Shown here: positions 12,965-23,357 of the stretch, one piece after another
Position numbering within the stretch: position 1 is the stretch's first letter
How the letters are laid out: every line of letters starts with the position of its first letter
Origin: Apium graveolens
Lineage: Eukaryota; Streptophyta; Magnoliopsida; Apiales; Apiaceae
Reading direction: 5' to 3'
DNA: 64,000 nt
NCBI RefSeq assembly: GCF_009905375.1
Contig: NW_027417461.1
Span: 1-64,000 of the forward strand
Position numbers and translations under genes: made by a program
The notes under the pieces: model-generated
Told to the model about the DNA's origin: nothing
The model's input: only the letters and a program-made list of their open reading frames with translations
Databases searched by the model: none

Positions 12965-13621
12965 CTAAGTCGGTCCCTCAGAAGTTTCTTCTGAAGTCCC
13001 CGCAGAGGTCTCCTCGGAGCTACCCTCAGACGCCTTGGATGCCTTAGGGGACGTTGGTCTTGGAGGCTCTTCCACCCTGGCCTTCTTTATAATAGGCTCG
13101 GCCACTTCCTCAGAAGAAGATTCCTCCTCTCCAGAGCTGGATTCAGGCTTCTTCCTCTTTTGGCCTTGGCCCTGGCTTCCTGATGGCGCTCTGACTGGAG
13201 ACGCTGAAGTGCCATCCTTAATTAGATCAGCAAGCTTGTCAGCAACGGCCCCAAGTGTTGGGACCTTTATAGGGAAAGGGAAGGGAGCTTGCTCAAAAAT
13301 CTCAGGAAACTCGTCCTGGATAGCCTCTACGGCAGCGTCCCAGCCTTCCTTATAGCTGACTAGGTGAAGGAGGGCATCATGCTCTACCATTAAGTCTTTG
13401 AACTCTTGTGTATCCATCCAGCCATCAAAGGCTTTGTCCTTCTGAGCCTTAAGGACCACAATCTCAGCCCGGGCCATTTTCAGATCAGAAGTGGAGGAGG
13501 CAAGTTGGGTTTTGGGAGTCTCTATTTGCTGGTTACCCTCCTTCAGCTTCGTTTTTGTATCCTCCAGGCCAACCTTCCAAGCCTTAGCTTGGTGAATCGC
13601 CCCTTGGAAATGGACGTTCGC
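12965..13621 (-). pseudogene. Antisense extra ORF of Retand, last exon
   Basis: On the minus strand, a polypyrimidine tract and TTGTAG acceptor (13622-13625) precede an open frame of about 218 codons running to TAG at 12965. The first part is helical and rich in Lys, Gln and Glu (coiled-coil-like). The last 80 residues are low-complexity Ser/Glu/Pro with two Lys/Arg clusters (GQKRKKPE, IIKKARVEE) that resemble nuclear localisation signals. The Tat lineage is known to carry antisense ORFs between pol and the 3' LTR; their role is unknown. The plus-strand frame at 13035-13355 is a shadow. This part shows no stop and may be the best preserved piece of the gene. Confidence 0.72.
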
Positions 13622-13699
13622 CTACAAGAGATAAAGAGAAAGTAAGAAATAAGAAAAATCGTGACAGAAAGCTATAAATAACAAAAGAAAAAAGATGTA

Positions 13700-13910
13700 T
13701 CGTCGCCAAGGCCTAAGCACCAAAAAGCTCGTTAGCCTCCAAGTCCTGTTTGAGGACAAGATCATGATAGTCTACTGGGGAAATGGAATACATGGACCAT
13801 TCCTTGGCAAGTTTTGTGTTACCGATAATCGAGTCCTTTCCCCGAATTCCCCAGGCAGGTTGAAAGAAAGCCCCTGGTTTCTGTTTTGTACGCAAGGGTT
13901 TGCTGGGGCC
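13700..13910 (-). pseudogene. Antisense extra ORF of Retand, exon 3, downstream of the copia insertion
   Basis: The minus-strand frame reads PSKPLRTKQKPGAFFQPAWG and on to DLVLKQDLEANELFGA, then a TAG at 13713. It continues the exon at 21915-22058. Removing the copia element and one target copy gives an uninterrupted K-E-G-D-E-E-G-P-S-K-P reading across the join. The 3' end of this exon is uncertain because no single GT donor stands out. Confidence 0.65.
13906..13910 (+). repeat. Target-site duplication of the copia element, left copy (GGGCC)
   Basis: GGGCC directly precedes the TG of the LTR. The right copy at 21910-21914 reads AGGCC, a single-base mismatch. Continuity of the antisense ORF across the join supports GGGCC as the original target. 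Confidence 0.75.
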
Positions 13911-15566
13911 TGTTGGATTTTAATCGCAGCGGAGGCATGGTAAAACACTTTTACACATATAAAATCCAAATAAAAGCATATAAATCATGGTAAAAACATA
14001 GGGATCGATTACTAACCTTTAATATGTGATCCAAGAGCAACGATCGGAGATCCTTAGCAGCTGCTCCTCAAACGTGAAGCACTCCACCGGTATCCACCAA
14101 GAAAACGACGTTAAGGAGGAGGAGGAGGTGGAGAGAATTAGGTTTTATAAAATTTTGGGGTTAGAATAAAAATAGGGTTTATAATAGTATATTTATAGGC
14201 AAAATTTTCAGCTGAAATTTTCCCATAAAATATTATTATTATTAACCCATTTATTATTCTTATTAATAATTAAAACACCTTTTAATTATTAATCCTTTTT
14301 CTAAACACTTTAGAAATAATTATCTCTCTTGATTTAATTTCTAAAAATTAAATCCTTTAATTAATAATATTAAGAACTTTTCTTAATTAATTTATAATCA
14401 ATTAAATCTCATTTAATCAATTATTAAATTTGCCAATTAATTATTTATTTCATAAATAAATAATTATTAGCCATTATTAATTAATTCCTCCGCCATTAAA
14501 TCATTCTCTTTTTATGGTGTGACCCTGTAGGTTCAATATTAAGCCGGTAGTAGAAATAAATAATAATAAAACTATTTTATCATTATTTATATAAATTTTC
14601 TAATTTATTATATATGATTAATTAATTAATCACATTTATTCTACATCGTGAGGGATACTTCTCAGCATATCGCGACTATCCGGATAATATGAATTCACTG
14701 CTTAGAATACCAAGAACCTATTCAGTGAATAATTACCGTACAATAAACTCCTTCTACCCTACAATGTCCTGATTAAATACAAGGCATGGATCTCGTGTCA
14801 AGCCTATCTAATTTAATCACTTGCTTACCATTTACTATGCTTAGTTCTATGCAAATCAGAAACTCCTTTCTAATTTCATTCACTCTGGCCAGAGATTCCT
14901 GAAATAGCATAAGTGGATCAGCCTTGAACATTCGCTTCCTTCACTGGAAGGGGTAGATCCTTTATTGATCATATACTATCTTCGTATACAAATTCCTATA
15001 CCCAGTAGAGCCCTAATAATTATCCCTGGAGACTAAGAACTAAACCAAAGCATAGTTCAGTGTACACAAGATGACTATGATGACCTCAAGTCTAAGGATA
15101 CTTGTACAACTATCACTATGTGAACAACTGCTGACACGTGAGTGAACTCCATCAGTTGTTCAGCTGTGCGAGTCATGTTCAGTGAACTTATTCTATAATA
15201 AGCACCTACATACTAGCTATAGTGTCACCACATAAATATCTATGAGAACAGACATCCTTCAAAATGAAGCAACCATAGTATGTACCGATCTATGCGGATT
15301 ATTAATTACCAGTTAGTAATCCTATGACCAGGAACTATTTAAGTTTAGAGTTATCATCTTTTAGGTCTCACTATTATGATCTCACCATAATCCATAAAAA
15401 GCTTTACTCTAAACTATGGTATATCTTATTTAAACACTTAAATAGATAAAGCCCGTAATAAAAACAAAACTAGTCTTTCATTAATATCAATGAAATCAAA
15501 ACAGATTACACAGGAAGTTATTCCTAAATCCTAATACATGATTGGACTTAGGACATATTCCTTTCA
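13911..15566 (-). repeat. 3' LTR of the copia element
   Basis: In minus orientation it starts TGAAAGGAATATGTCC (at 15566) and ends AAATCCAACA (at 13911). It is 1656 bp, equal to the partner LTR. A TATAAATA box lies at 14190-14197. The sequence is AT-rich between about 14210 and 14640. A diverged solo copy of the same LTR lies at 58407-60136 on the other strand. Confidence 0.95.
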
Positions 15567-15579
15567 ATCTCCCACTTGT
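15567..15579 (-). other. Polypurine tract of the copia element
   Basis: Minus strand reads ACAAGTGGGAGAT directly before the LTR's TGAAAGG. Primer site for plus-strand synthesis, by position. Confidence 0.8.
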
Positions 15580-16199
15580 ACTAAAGCCAATCACTCTGGT
15601 ATCTAATACCCATCTTGTCTTTATGACGATCAAAGTGACTTTCAGAAAGTAGCTTTGTGAGTGGGTCTGCTATGTTTTTTATGTGTGTCAACTCTATTTC
15701 AATACAATATAAGAAATGTTACCGTGCTCCCACTAACCCTTTTGTAGACGCATGGTTCATCTACGTTTTTGATAAAATCAAACTCTTTGATTGTCTCATC
15801 AAAATGGATGTTCCATCTACGAGATACTTGCTTTAAACCACATATGGTTCGCAGCAGCTTACACACTAGGTTTTCATTTCCCTTGGAAAGAAAACCATCT
15901 GGCTATTTGCCAGATCTCATAGTCATAGTAAGCAGCAATCGCAAGCAAAATCCGAACTGATTATAACAGGGCTACAGGTAAAAGGCTTCATCAAAGTCAA
16001 TCCATTGCCTTTGTTTGAATTCTTTTGCCACAAGCCTGTCCTTATAGGTCTCTACCTGGCCATCTGTTCTAATCATTCTTTTGTATCCCGTATACATAGA
16101 TTTCATTCCGTATTTCATGGCACTATGCCATTTCTTTGAGTCAACACTACTCATAGCCTCATTATAGGTCACAGGGTCGTCATCATAAATGATCGACAA
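15580..16199 (-). pseudogene. Copia RT/RNase H remnant with a large internal deletion
   Basis: The frame opens with the copia RT start (NEAMSSVDSKKWHSAMKYGM, then a run ending in EFKQRQWIDFDEAF). After a break it picks up mid-RT (CGLKQVSRRWN, NVDEPCVYKRVSGSTVTFLILY) and passes straight into the last residues of the polyprotein (ENIADPLTK-like, SESHFDRHKDKMG). The YVDD active-site region and nearly all of RNase H are missing; the junction is near 15705. This copy cannot reverse transcribe itself. The conserved pol end and polypurine tract are intact, so the deletion is internal and not a degraded end. Confidence 0.85.
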
Positions 16200-16229
16200 C
16201 TCATTATCATTCTCAATGACAAGGCCATA

Positions 16230-16961
16230 TTACCTCTCAGGTTGGCGAGACACTCTCCCTGACCTACGAATGGGCTGTTCCACAGAAGGTTGTTCAGTCA
16301 GAACAGGTGTTTCCACTTGATCCGTAGTAGTTTGTGCTTCTTGAACTTCATCAAGTTCAATTTTTGCTCCCACTGTTTCCTTCAAGGATAAACTCCTTTT
16401 CCAAGAAGGTAGCATGTCTGGAGACAAACACCCGATGATCGGTGTAAAAGTAATACCCTAAAGTCTCTTTAGGATATCCCACAAAACTACATTTTACGGA
16501 TCGATATTCCAGCTTATCTTGGTCAACTTCCTTGACATAAGCTGGACATCCCCAAATCTTAACGTGTTTAAGACTCGGTTTCCTTTCTTTCCATATCTCA
16601 TACGGAGTTTGAGGAATAGATTTGGAAAGCACCTTATTCAGTAAATATGCTGAGGTTTCCAATGCATAACCCCATAGGAATACTGGAAGATTTGCATAGC
16701 TCATCATGGACTGAACTATGTCTAACAAAGTTCGATTTCTCCTTTCAGATACCAATCTGGAGGCGTCCACTGGGAGACTATACCATTTACTTTGAGATAA
16801 TTCAGAAACTCTCCATTCAAGTATTCACCACCTCGATCTAATCGAAGAATTATAATACTATGTTTGGTTTGTTTCTCCACTACATACTTATACTCTTTGA
16901 ACTTTTCAAAGGCTTCAGACTTGTGTTTCATCAAACACATATCCGAATATAGATCTATCAT
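16230..16961 (-). pseudogene. Copia integrase catalytic core and C-terminal region remnant
   Basis: Minus frames carry [14 protein letters not shown] (second catalytic Asp) and [12 protein letters not shown] (the catalytic Glu region). The link between them is frameshifted near 16750, where a GTPQHNGV-type stretch is expected. Downstream come [40 protein letters not shown] and FLEKEFI, the usual copia integrase C-terminus. A linker with QPIRRSGRVSRQPER leads towards RT. The first Asp motif (HTDVCG-like) can be read in 16962-17112 in another frame. Confidence 0.85.
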
Positions 16962-17112
16962 CTATGAAAGTAATGAAGTATGAAAATCCACCCATGGCTT
17001 GCGTAGACATTGGTCCACATACATCTGTGTGTACCATTCCTAGCAAATTTGCAGCCCTCTCTCCATGTCTACTAAATGGAGACTGCAGTGCCACTATAAA
17101 GTGAGATTTTCA

Positions 17113-17928
17113 TCATCCCTTTTCTTTTATTAGTTTGTTCAATCTGAAATAAAATATGTCACATACATACAGACCATTATTTAAAGTACCACATCCATAA
17201 AGAATATTATCTCTAAGAATAGAACATTCATTATTCTCAATAATAAATGAAAATCCAGCCAAGTCTAACATGGAAATAATATTCCTCACAATCGAGGGAA
17301 CAAAATAACAATTATTTAAAACAATAGTCTTGCCCGTAGGCATATGTAAATGAAATGATTCCACATCTACAGCAGCAACTCTTGCTCTATTTCCCATCAG
17401 TAGAATCACCTCCTCTTCCTCAAGAGTCCTACTTCTCCTTAGTCCCTGCAACAAATTGCAGATATGAGAACCACAGGCAGTATCAAATACCCAAGTAGAA
17501 ATTTGATTTAATGACATATTCACTTTTATCATGAACATACCTGAATCAGAAGCGGAAGTCTCACTACCCTTCTTCTTCTTCAATTCTGCAAGGTAAACCT
17601 TGCAGTTCCTCTTCCAGTGCCCCACCTTGTTACAGTGAAAGCAAACAACTTTGCTCTTGGGGTCTTCAGCTTTTGGTGGAACCGGCATTTTCTCACCTAC
17701 TTTCTTCTTCCTGGAAGGGTTCCTCTTCCTTTTCTTAGGATTGGAACTTTCACCAATTAGAAGAACAGAACTCTTCTTAGGGGGAAAATTTGATTCTGCA
17801 GTCTTCAACATGTTGTGGAGTTTAGGCAGGCTGACATCCAACTTATTCATATGAAAGTTCACAACAAACTGCGAGAACGAACTCGGAAGCGATTGCAAGA
17901 CCAGGTCTTGGCTCAGCTCCCCATCCAT
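17113..17928 (-). pseudogene. Copia gag C-terminus with zinc knuckle, and protease
   Basis: The minus frame has DLVLQSLPSSFSQFVVNFHM (end of the gag capsid domain), a Lys/Arg-rich stretch, a CCHC knuckle CFHCNKVGHWKRNC, and the protease motif WVFDTACGSHIC, where Asp-Thr-Ala is the catalytic triplet. It continues the gag frame at 17941-18375 after an in-frame TAA at 17941-17943. It ends in a stop at 17113, before integrase. Confidence 0.85.
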
Positions 17929-17940
17929 GGCAAAACCAAG

Positions 17941-18375
17941 TTATCCAAGACGTTCAATCAAATTGATCATCTTAAGTACATGGTCATTCACAGATGATCC
18001 CTCAAACATCCTACAACTGAACAACTCCTTCGATATCTCATATCGAGTTGTCCTCCCTGCCACATCATACAACTCTTGTAGATGCATGAGGATAGTGTGA
18101 GCATCCATATGCTCATGTTGCTTCTGTAGCTCAATGTTCATGGAAGCTAGCATGATGCATTGAGCAACATTTGCATCATCTATCCACTTACGATACACAA
18201 CGTGTTCATCATTATGCGCATCGCTAGCAGGTTCAGTAGGCTTAGGTGAGTTAATCACGTATTCCAGATTCTCAATCCTGAGAACAATTCTCAAGTTTCG
18301 AAGCCAGTCAGCATAATTAGGACCAGTCAACTTATGAGCATCTAGTATGCTCCTGAGTGATAGTGCAGAAGACAT
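17941..18375 (-). pseudogene. Copia gag N-terminus (UBN2-type capsid)
   Basis: I place the start at ATG 18375-18373 (MSSALSLRSILDAHKLTGPN), since upstream codons look unlike a protein. Motifs LTGPNYADWLRNLRIVL, CIMLASMN, QELYDVAGRTTRYEISKELF and VNDHVLKMINLIERLG are typical of plant copia gag. The frame meets a TAA at 17941, then continues in the same phase, so this is a single substitution in an otherwise long frame. Gag forms the particle that packages the element RNA. Confidence 0.85.
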
Positions 18376-20240
18376 AATATAGTAAATCTGTAAATGATAA
18401 ACACATAACAACACTCATCAAATATTCGATTTCATTTTAAAACACTATATGAATCGGGTCTTTATTCAGAAGTGGCTCCCACTAGTTTATCTAATTTATT
18501 CAACCCCCTACGTGAAAAATTAAGCATTCATAATGCTAGTGGGAATAGGGATCCTACATTCCATTACACAACCCCGGATGTAGCACGAACCGCCATGTAA
18601 TGTTCAATAGGCAGACAACTCTTGTCAATTACATCTTATGTTATTCCCTAATCAAACTTTAGCCTCTTGAATAATTGAGTCTCGGCTGTGGCACGACAAA
18701 CTCAATATTCTAAGTCATGTCTAACCCAACATTCCGTAGAATTGAATCAGTCTCCAATGGCCCACGGCTGTGGCACATACCGACCTTTAGATTCTAATTC
18801 AACATACACATCTCTATGTAATAGACAAGTATTTCTTATTTCGAAATCAAAGCCCTCGGCTGTAGCACGAACCAACAATGATTCAAAAATAAGAACTACT
18901 TTCTATCATGTTGGAAGGCTATGACCGACACAAGCCCGTTGTGTCATTGGCCAATTACTACTTGATATTATTTAATTTTAGAGGGATTATATTACGTTAC
19001 AATCATAATCATATTATAAAGAGATTCTTCCTTTTAAATTAAATATTTCAAATCAATAATCAATAATCAGATGATTCCCAGATCGGGTGGAGCATTGTCA
19101 AGAGGCGTCACTTAATAACCCTTTCTTACAGATAGAAATCTGTTGTTGACAGAATCATCCTTTCTCTCATATCGAAAATTCATATTCAATTACGTGTTTC
19201 ATAAACACAAGAATCTCATGATTGTATTCATAATATTATTACTAAGGTTATGAAACACTTTCACTATACTAGGTTGTCTAACAAACGCCTTATGTTCATT
19301 TAAGTTCACCTAAATCTATCATCACATGATAAACTAAGCATATATCACATATATAAACATGAATAAACATCAAGGTAGACATTTTACATCATCTAGCATA
19401 TTAGTCTAAGCATTATACATCTCTATGTATCACATGAAGCATTTAAAAGCAGTTAAAACAGTTAAAAATAGCTTTAAAACACTTTCGAAAATATAAACAG
19501 TTCAAAACTTTATATAAACTAAAATTTGATAACTCCATTAGATCCATCTCGGAAAAACGAATCCAACGATATATTGCACGCCTAAAACGGAGTTACAAAA
19601 CTCCCAAAAAATCAAATTTAAAAATAACAGACGGGCTGTAATGCATTACAGGAGCGCGTTACAAGCCCTGTAACGCATTCCGGTGATGCGTTACAACCCT
19701 TTTAACCAATTAAAAGGTGTAACGCATTCCGTGAATGCGCCACAGGGTGTAACGCATTCCCGGAATGCGCGACACCACCATCCCCCCCACCCCCCGCGCG
19801 CGCGTGCGCCACACGCGCCTGCAGCAGCGCCGCCTGACAGCTTTTCTCGAACTTCGTGCCTGTCTTTTCTTTCTCCGTGCATCACAGACAGCATTCAACA
19901 GCAGATAACAGATGTACAGTAACAGACAAGCAGCAGAAGCTTAATATATATATACTTACTTACAATTCATATATATATATATCTTTATTTAATTACGAAT
20001 TTTAATTGCAACAACTTCAAAAATTCATAATAAAAAATCTATACATCATAAAATTATGAAAAAAATGCAGGCGATCTACAACACTTGTAGAACCTAGATC
20101 AACATTCAAAATTATTCTGAGAAACGATTTCTCATCAGAAAAAATTAATCCATGATATAACTTGTAAAAATCATAATTAATTCATACAAGCACATAAAAT
20201 TCTGAAATTTTTACCACAGATCTATATGCATACAACCTAA
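18376..20240 (-). other. Long 5' leader of the copia element
   Basis: About 1.9 kb between PBS and gag with no supported frame. It contains four spaced copies of a CGGCTGTGGCACGAAC-like word (near 18575, 18681, 18766 and 18858), an array of hairpin-like palindromes (19636-19773) and a short GC-rich, alternating purine-pyrimidine patch (19784-19835). Small frames near 19683-19922 arise from that GC patch and look non-coding. Confidence 0.6.
19636..19773. repeat. Array of imperfect palindromes in the copia leader
   Basis: Four inverted-repeat units in a row: TGTAATGCATTACA, then GTAACGCATTCC-GGT-GATGCGTTAC, GTAACGCATTCC-GTGAATGCGCCAC and GTAACGCATTCC-CGGAATGCGCGAC. The half-site GTAACGCATTCC is repeated three times. 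Each unit can fold as a short hairpin in RNA. The surrounding leader is AT-rich, so the feature stands out. Confidence 0.8.
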
Positions 20241-20252
20241 GCTCTGATACCA
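20241..20252 (-). other. Primer binding site of the copia element
   Basis: Minus strand TGGTATCAGAGC, one base inside the 5' LTR. It complements the 3' end of initiator-methionine tRNA, the usual primer of plant copia and many gypsy elements. Confidence 0.92.
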
Positions 20253-20253
20253 A

Positions 20254-21909
20254 TGTTGGATTTTAATCGCAGCGGAAGCATGGTAAAACACTTTTACACA
20301 TATAAAATCCAAATAAAAGCATATAAATCGTGGTAAAAACATAGGGATCGATTACTAACCTTTAATATGCGATCCAAGAGCAACGATCGGAGATCCTTAG
20401 CAGCTGCTCCTCAAATGTGAAGCACTCCACCGGTATCCACCAAGTAAACGACGTTAAGGAGGAGGAGGAGGTGGAGAGAATTAGGTTTTATAAAATTTTG
20501 GGGTTAGAATAAATATAGGGTTTATAATAGTATATTTATAGGCAAAATTTTCAGCTGAAATTTTCCCATAAAATATTATTATTATTAACCCATTTATTAT
20601 TCTTATTAATAATTAAAACACCTTTTAATTATTAATCCTTTTTCTAAACACTTTAGAAATAATTCTCTCTCTTGATTTAATTTCCAAAAATTAAATCCTT
20701 TAATTAATAATATTAAGAACTTTTCTTAATTAATTTATAATCAATTAAATCTCATTTAATCAATTATTAAATTTGCCAATTATTTATTTATTTCATAAAT
20801 AAATAATTATTAGCCATTATTAATTAATTCCTCCACCATTAAATCATTCTCTTTTTATGGTGTGACCCTGTAGGTTCAATATTAAGCCGGTAGTAGAAAT
20901 AAATAATAATAAAACTATTTTATCATTATTTATATAAATTCTCTAATTTATTAAATATGATTAATTAATTAATCACATTTATTCTACATCGTGAGGGATA
21001 CTTCTCAGCATATCGCGACTATCCGGATAATATGAATTCACTGCTTAGAATACCAAGAACCTATTCAGTGAATAATTACCGTACAATAAACTCCTTCTAC
21101 CCTACAATGTCCCGATTAAATACAAGGTATGGATCTCGTGTCAAGCCTATCTAATTTAATCACTTGCTTACCATTTACTATGCTTAGTTCTATGCAAATC
21201 AGAAACTCCTTTCTAATTTCATTCACTATGGCCAGAGATTCCTGAACTAGCATAAGTGGATCAGCCTTGAACATTCGCTTCCTTCACTGGAAGGGGTAGA
21301 TCCTTTATTGATCATACACTATCTTCGTGTACAAATTCCTATACCCAGTAGAACCCTAATAATTGTCCCTGGAGAGTAAGAACTAAACCAAAGCATAGTT
21401 CAGTGTACAGAAGATGACTATGATGACCTCAAGTCTAAAGATACTTGTACAACTATCACTATGTGAACAACTTCTGAAACGTGAGTGAACTCCATCAGTT
21501 GTTCAGCTGTGCGAGTCATGTTCAGTGAACTTATTCTATAATAAGCACCTACATACTAGCTATAGTGTCACCACACAAATATCTATGAGAACAGACATCC
21601 TTCAAAATGAAGCAAGCATGGTATGTACCGATCTTTGCGGATTATTAATTACCAGTTAGTAATCCTATGACCAGGAACTATTTAAGTTTAGAGTTATCAT
21701 CTTTTACGTCTCACTATTATGATCTCATCATAATCAATAAAAAGCTTTACTCTAAACTATGGTATATCTTATTTAAACACTTAAATAGATAAAGCCCGTA
21801 ATAAAAATAAAACTAGTCTTTCATTAATATCAATGAAATCAAAACAGATTACACAGGAAGTTATTCCTAAATCCTAATACATGATTGGACTTAGGACATA
21901 TTCCTTTCA
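20254..21909 (-). repeat. 5' LTR of the copia element
   Basis: 1656 bp, the same length as the 3' LTR, with scattered substitutions only in the parts compared. A TATAAATA box is at 20533-20540 on the minus strand, placing the likely transcription start a short way downstream towards the PBS. Followed by AGGCC (21910-21914), the right target-site copy. Confidence 0.95.
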
Positions 21910-21914
21910 AGGCC

Positions 21915-22058
21915 TTCCTCATCTCCTTCCTTTTTCCTGAAGAAGGAACTCCGGGAAGCGATCCCCAAGGCGTGGGTCCTTGAAGACCTTTCTGACGCGC
22001 TTCATCCTGGTCGTTTCCAGGTCTTTAGTCTTGGTAGCCTCTTCGATCCTCTCAGCTA
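21915..22058 (-). pseudogene. Antisense extra ORF of Retand, exon 3, upstream of the copia insertion
   Basis: A TTGCAG acceptor at 22059-22064 joins the exon end at 22145 in phase, giving ILEK-VAERIEEATKTKDLE. It continues MKRVRKVFKDPRLGDRFPEF, then slips frame near the GAAAAAGG run, after which the frame matches the part beyond the copia element. Basic, probably helical. Confidence 0.7.
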
Positions 22059-22144
22059 CTGCAATGAATAAGTAAAGTGGATTGACAATAATAAATTAAA
22101 AAAGTGGGAAAACCGAAGAAAACTAGAAAAAGAAGAAAACGTAC

Positions 22145-22952
22145 CTTTTTCTAGGATCGGGAGAAAGGCCACGTTCCACAAGAACGGTATCTTATTAGAT
22201 CCCAAGAGTGTGATGTCCCATTATCTCGGGTAAGAAGGTTGAAGGCCCTGGTCTCCTCCTTAGTTAAAATAATGTCGTTCGGGCTCCCATCCACGGCTTA
22301 TCCAAAGGACGAGCGAAAGAGAGTCCCCCAGTCTTCGCCTTCCCAAAGGACATAAAAAAACTTTTTTCCCACCCCAAGTTATTGTCAGGGATGGATTTCC
22401 CATTCACTATGTGAGGGACAGTGGGGCGCTGGTTCAAAGAAACCCACCGCGGGTTCTTGTCAGGGCTGTTCTTGAACTGAAAAAATTTTCTGAGCACAGC
22501 AACCGAAGTAGGGACATTGTGTTTGGCGCATTGCGATAAGTAGCAAAGAATCAACCTCCAAGAGTTTGGAGGGAGTTGGCAAGGGCTGATGCCCACATCA
22601 ACTAGTAAAACTGGGATAAAAGGATGGAAAGGGAGTCTGATACCTGCCCTAAGGTGTCCCTAAAGACGCATAAAGCGTCTTTCTTCCATTGACAGGCCCT
22701 GTCGGTCGGACCCGCAAGAACCAACTTGAAGGGTTCCTCGATCTTGAAGAAAGATCTCATTTTATCTAACTCATTTGCATCCCGGAAAATGCTAATGTGA
22801 TCATGCGCATCCAGGTGCGTGTCAGACGGGTACTCATCCCCTCGGGTATTGATCATATCTATTAGAGAGGTGTACCTTGACCGAATGGGGAACTCGTTGG
22901 ATTTCTTGGCCACATTCATTTTGGCCAAACGGGTCATTATCTTGTCTACCAT
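22145..22952 (-). pseudogene. Antisense extra ORF of Retand, exon 2 (Transposase_28-like domain)
   Basis: The exon runs from a TTTTCAG acceptor (22953-22959) to an AAAAAG/GTACGT donor (22145/22144). It reads MVDKIMTRLAKMNVAKKS, then GPTDRACQWKKDALCVFRDTL. After a 1-base slip near 22650 it reads AGIRLPFHPFIPVLLVDVGI, then SPCQLPPNSWRLI and VAVLRKFFQFKN. This G-hydrophobic-P-hydrophobic and 'QL.PNSWR' pattern matches the Pfam family described as putative gypsy-type transposon (Transposase_28), from memory of the family. A further slip near 22290 and a stop show decay. Function is unknown; it is not a transposase in any demonstrated sense. Confidence 0.72.
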
Positions 22953-23040
22953 CTGAAAAGGGCGAAAAAGAAAACAGTTTTAGGAACAAACTTTATGCAA
23001 AGGCATACTTGAAAATAAAAATACAAAATAGGGTATTTAC

Positions 23041-23140
23041 CTGAAATAATGCCGAAGACTGGTTGGAAAAGGCTGAAATTTCAAAGCTCGAAAACTCCGA
23101 CCTACGGTTATACTTTAACCTCTTAGATTTTTTAGAGAAG
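23041..23140 (-). pseudogene. Antisense extra ORF of Retand, first exon
   Basis: Minus strand reads SKKSKRLKYNRRSEFSSFEI and on to a Gln codon at 23041, immediately followed by a GTAAAT donor (23040). The intron 23040-22953 is 88 bp and ends TTTTCAG. No ATG is visible at the expected start, so the start codon may be lost or lie in a further exon. Confidence 0.55.
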
Positions 23141-23357
23141 AACAGAGAAAAACTTGGAAATAAGAAGTGAGAAGTGAGTAACTCAACCCACTCCTTTATA
23201 TAGGTAGAAAAAGGGAAGATGAAAGGGCAAAAAAGCCCATTAAGCTGTAGGCCTATAGAAAAAGCCCAAATTCTGGAATCTTCCAGAATATCTTTGAAAA
23301 TTATTAAGTTCTGGAAATTTCAAGAATATCCTTGATAATTCTTAAGGCCCAAAACAA
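23141..23357. other. Presumed upstream region of the antisense ORF
   Basis: AT-rich, without a supported frame. A TATATAGG run at 23195-23203, read on the minus strand as CCTATATA, lies about 60 bases before the first exon and could be a TATA element; this is a weak call. Confidence 0.35.

Larger units (their letters stand above)
13911..21909 (-). mobile_element. Ty1/copia element, internally deleted, both LTRs present
   Basis: Two 1656-bp LTRs flank gag-pol on the minus strand. From right to left the order is 5' LTR, PBS, long leader, gag, protease, integrase, partial RT, polypurine tract, 3' LTR. Order PR-INT-RT identifies Ty1/copia; I do not assign a lineage with confidence. The LTRs differ by about 2 percent in the first 300 bases judged by eye, so insertion is fairly recent. 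It interrupts the Retand antisense ORF. Confidence 0.95.

Noticed and set aside
13035..13355. 106-codon plus-strand frame
   Set aside because: Exact shadow of the Retand antisense ORF; its own sequence shows no domain.
19683..19922. Small frames on both strands with Pro, Ala and Arg runs
   Set aside because: Located in the hairpin and GC-rich part of the copia leader; composition explains them.
20241..20252. tRNA gene at TGGTATCAGAGC sites (also 33198 and 43115)
   Set aside because: Only the 12-base primer binding site matches a tRNA end; there is no cloverleaf.
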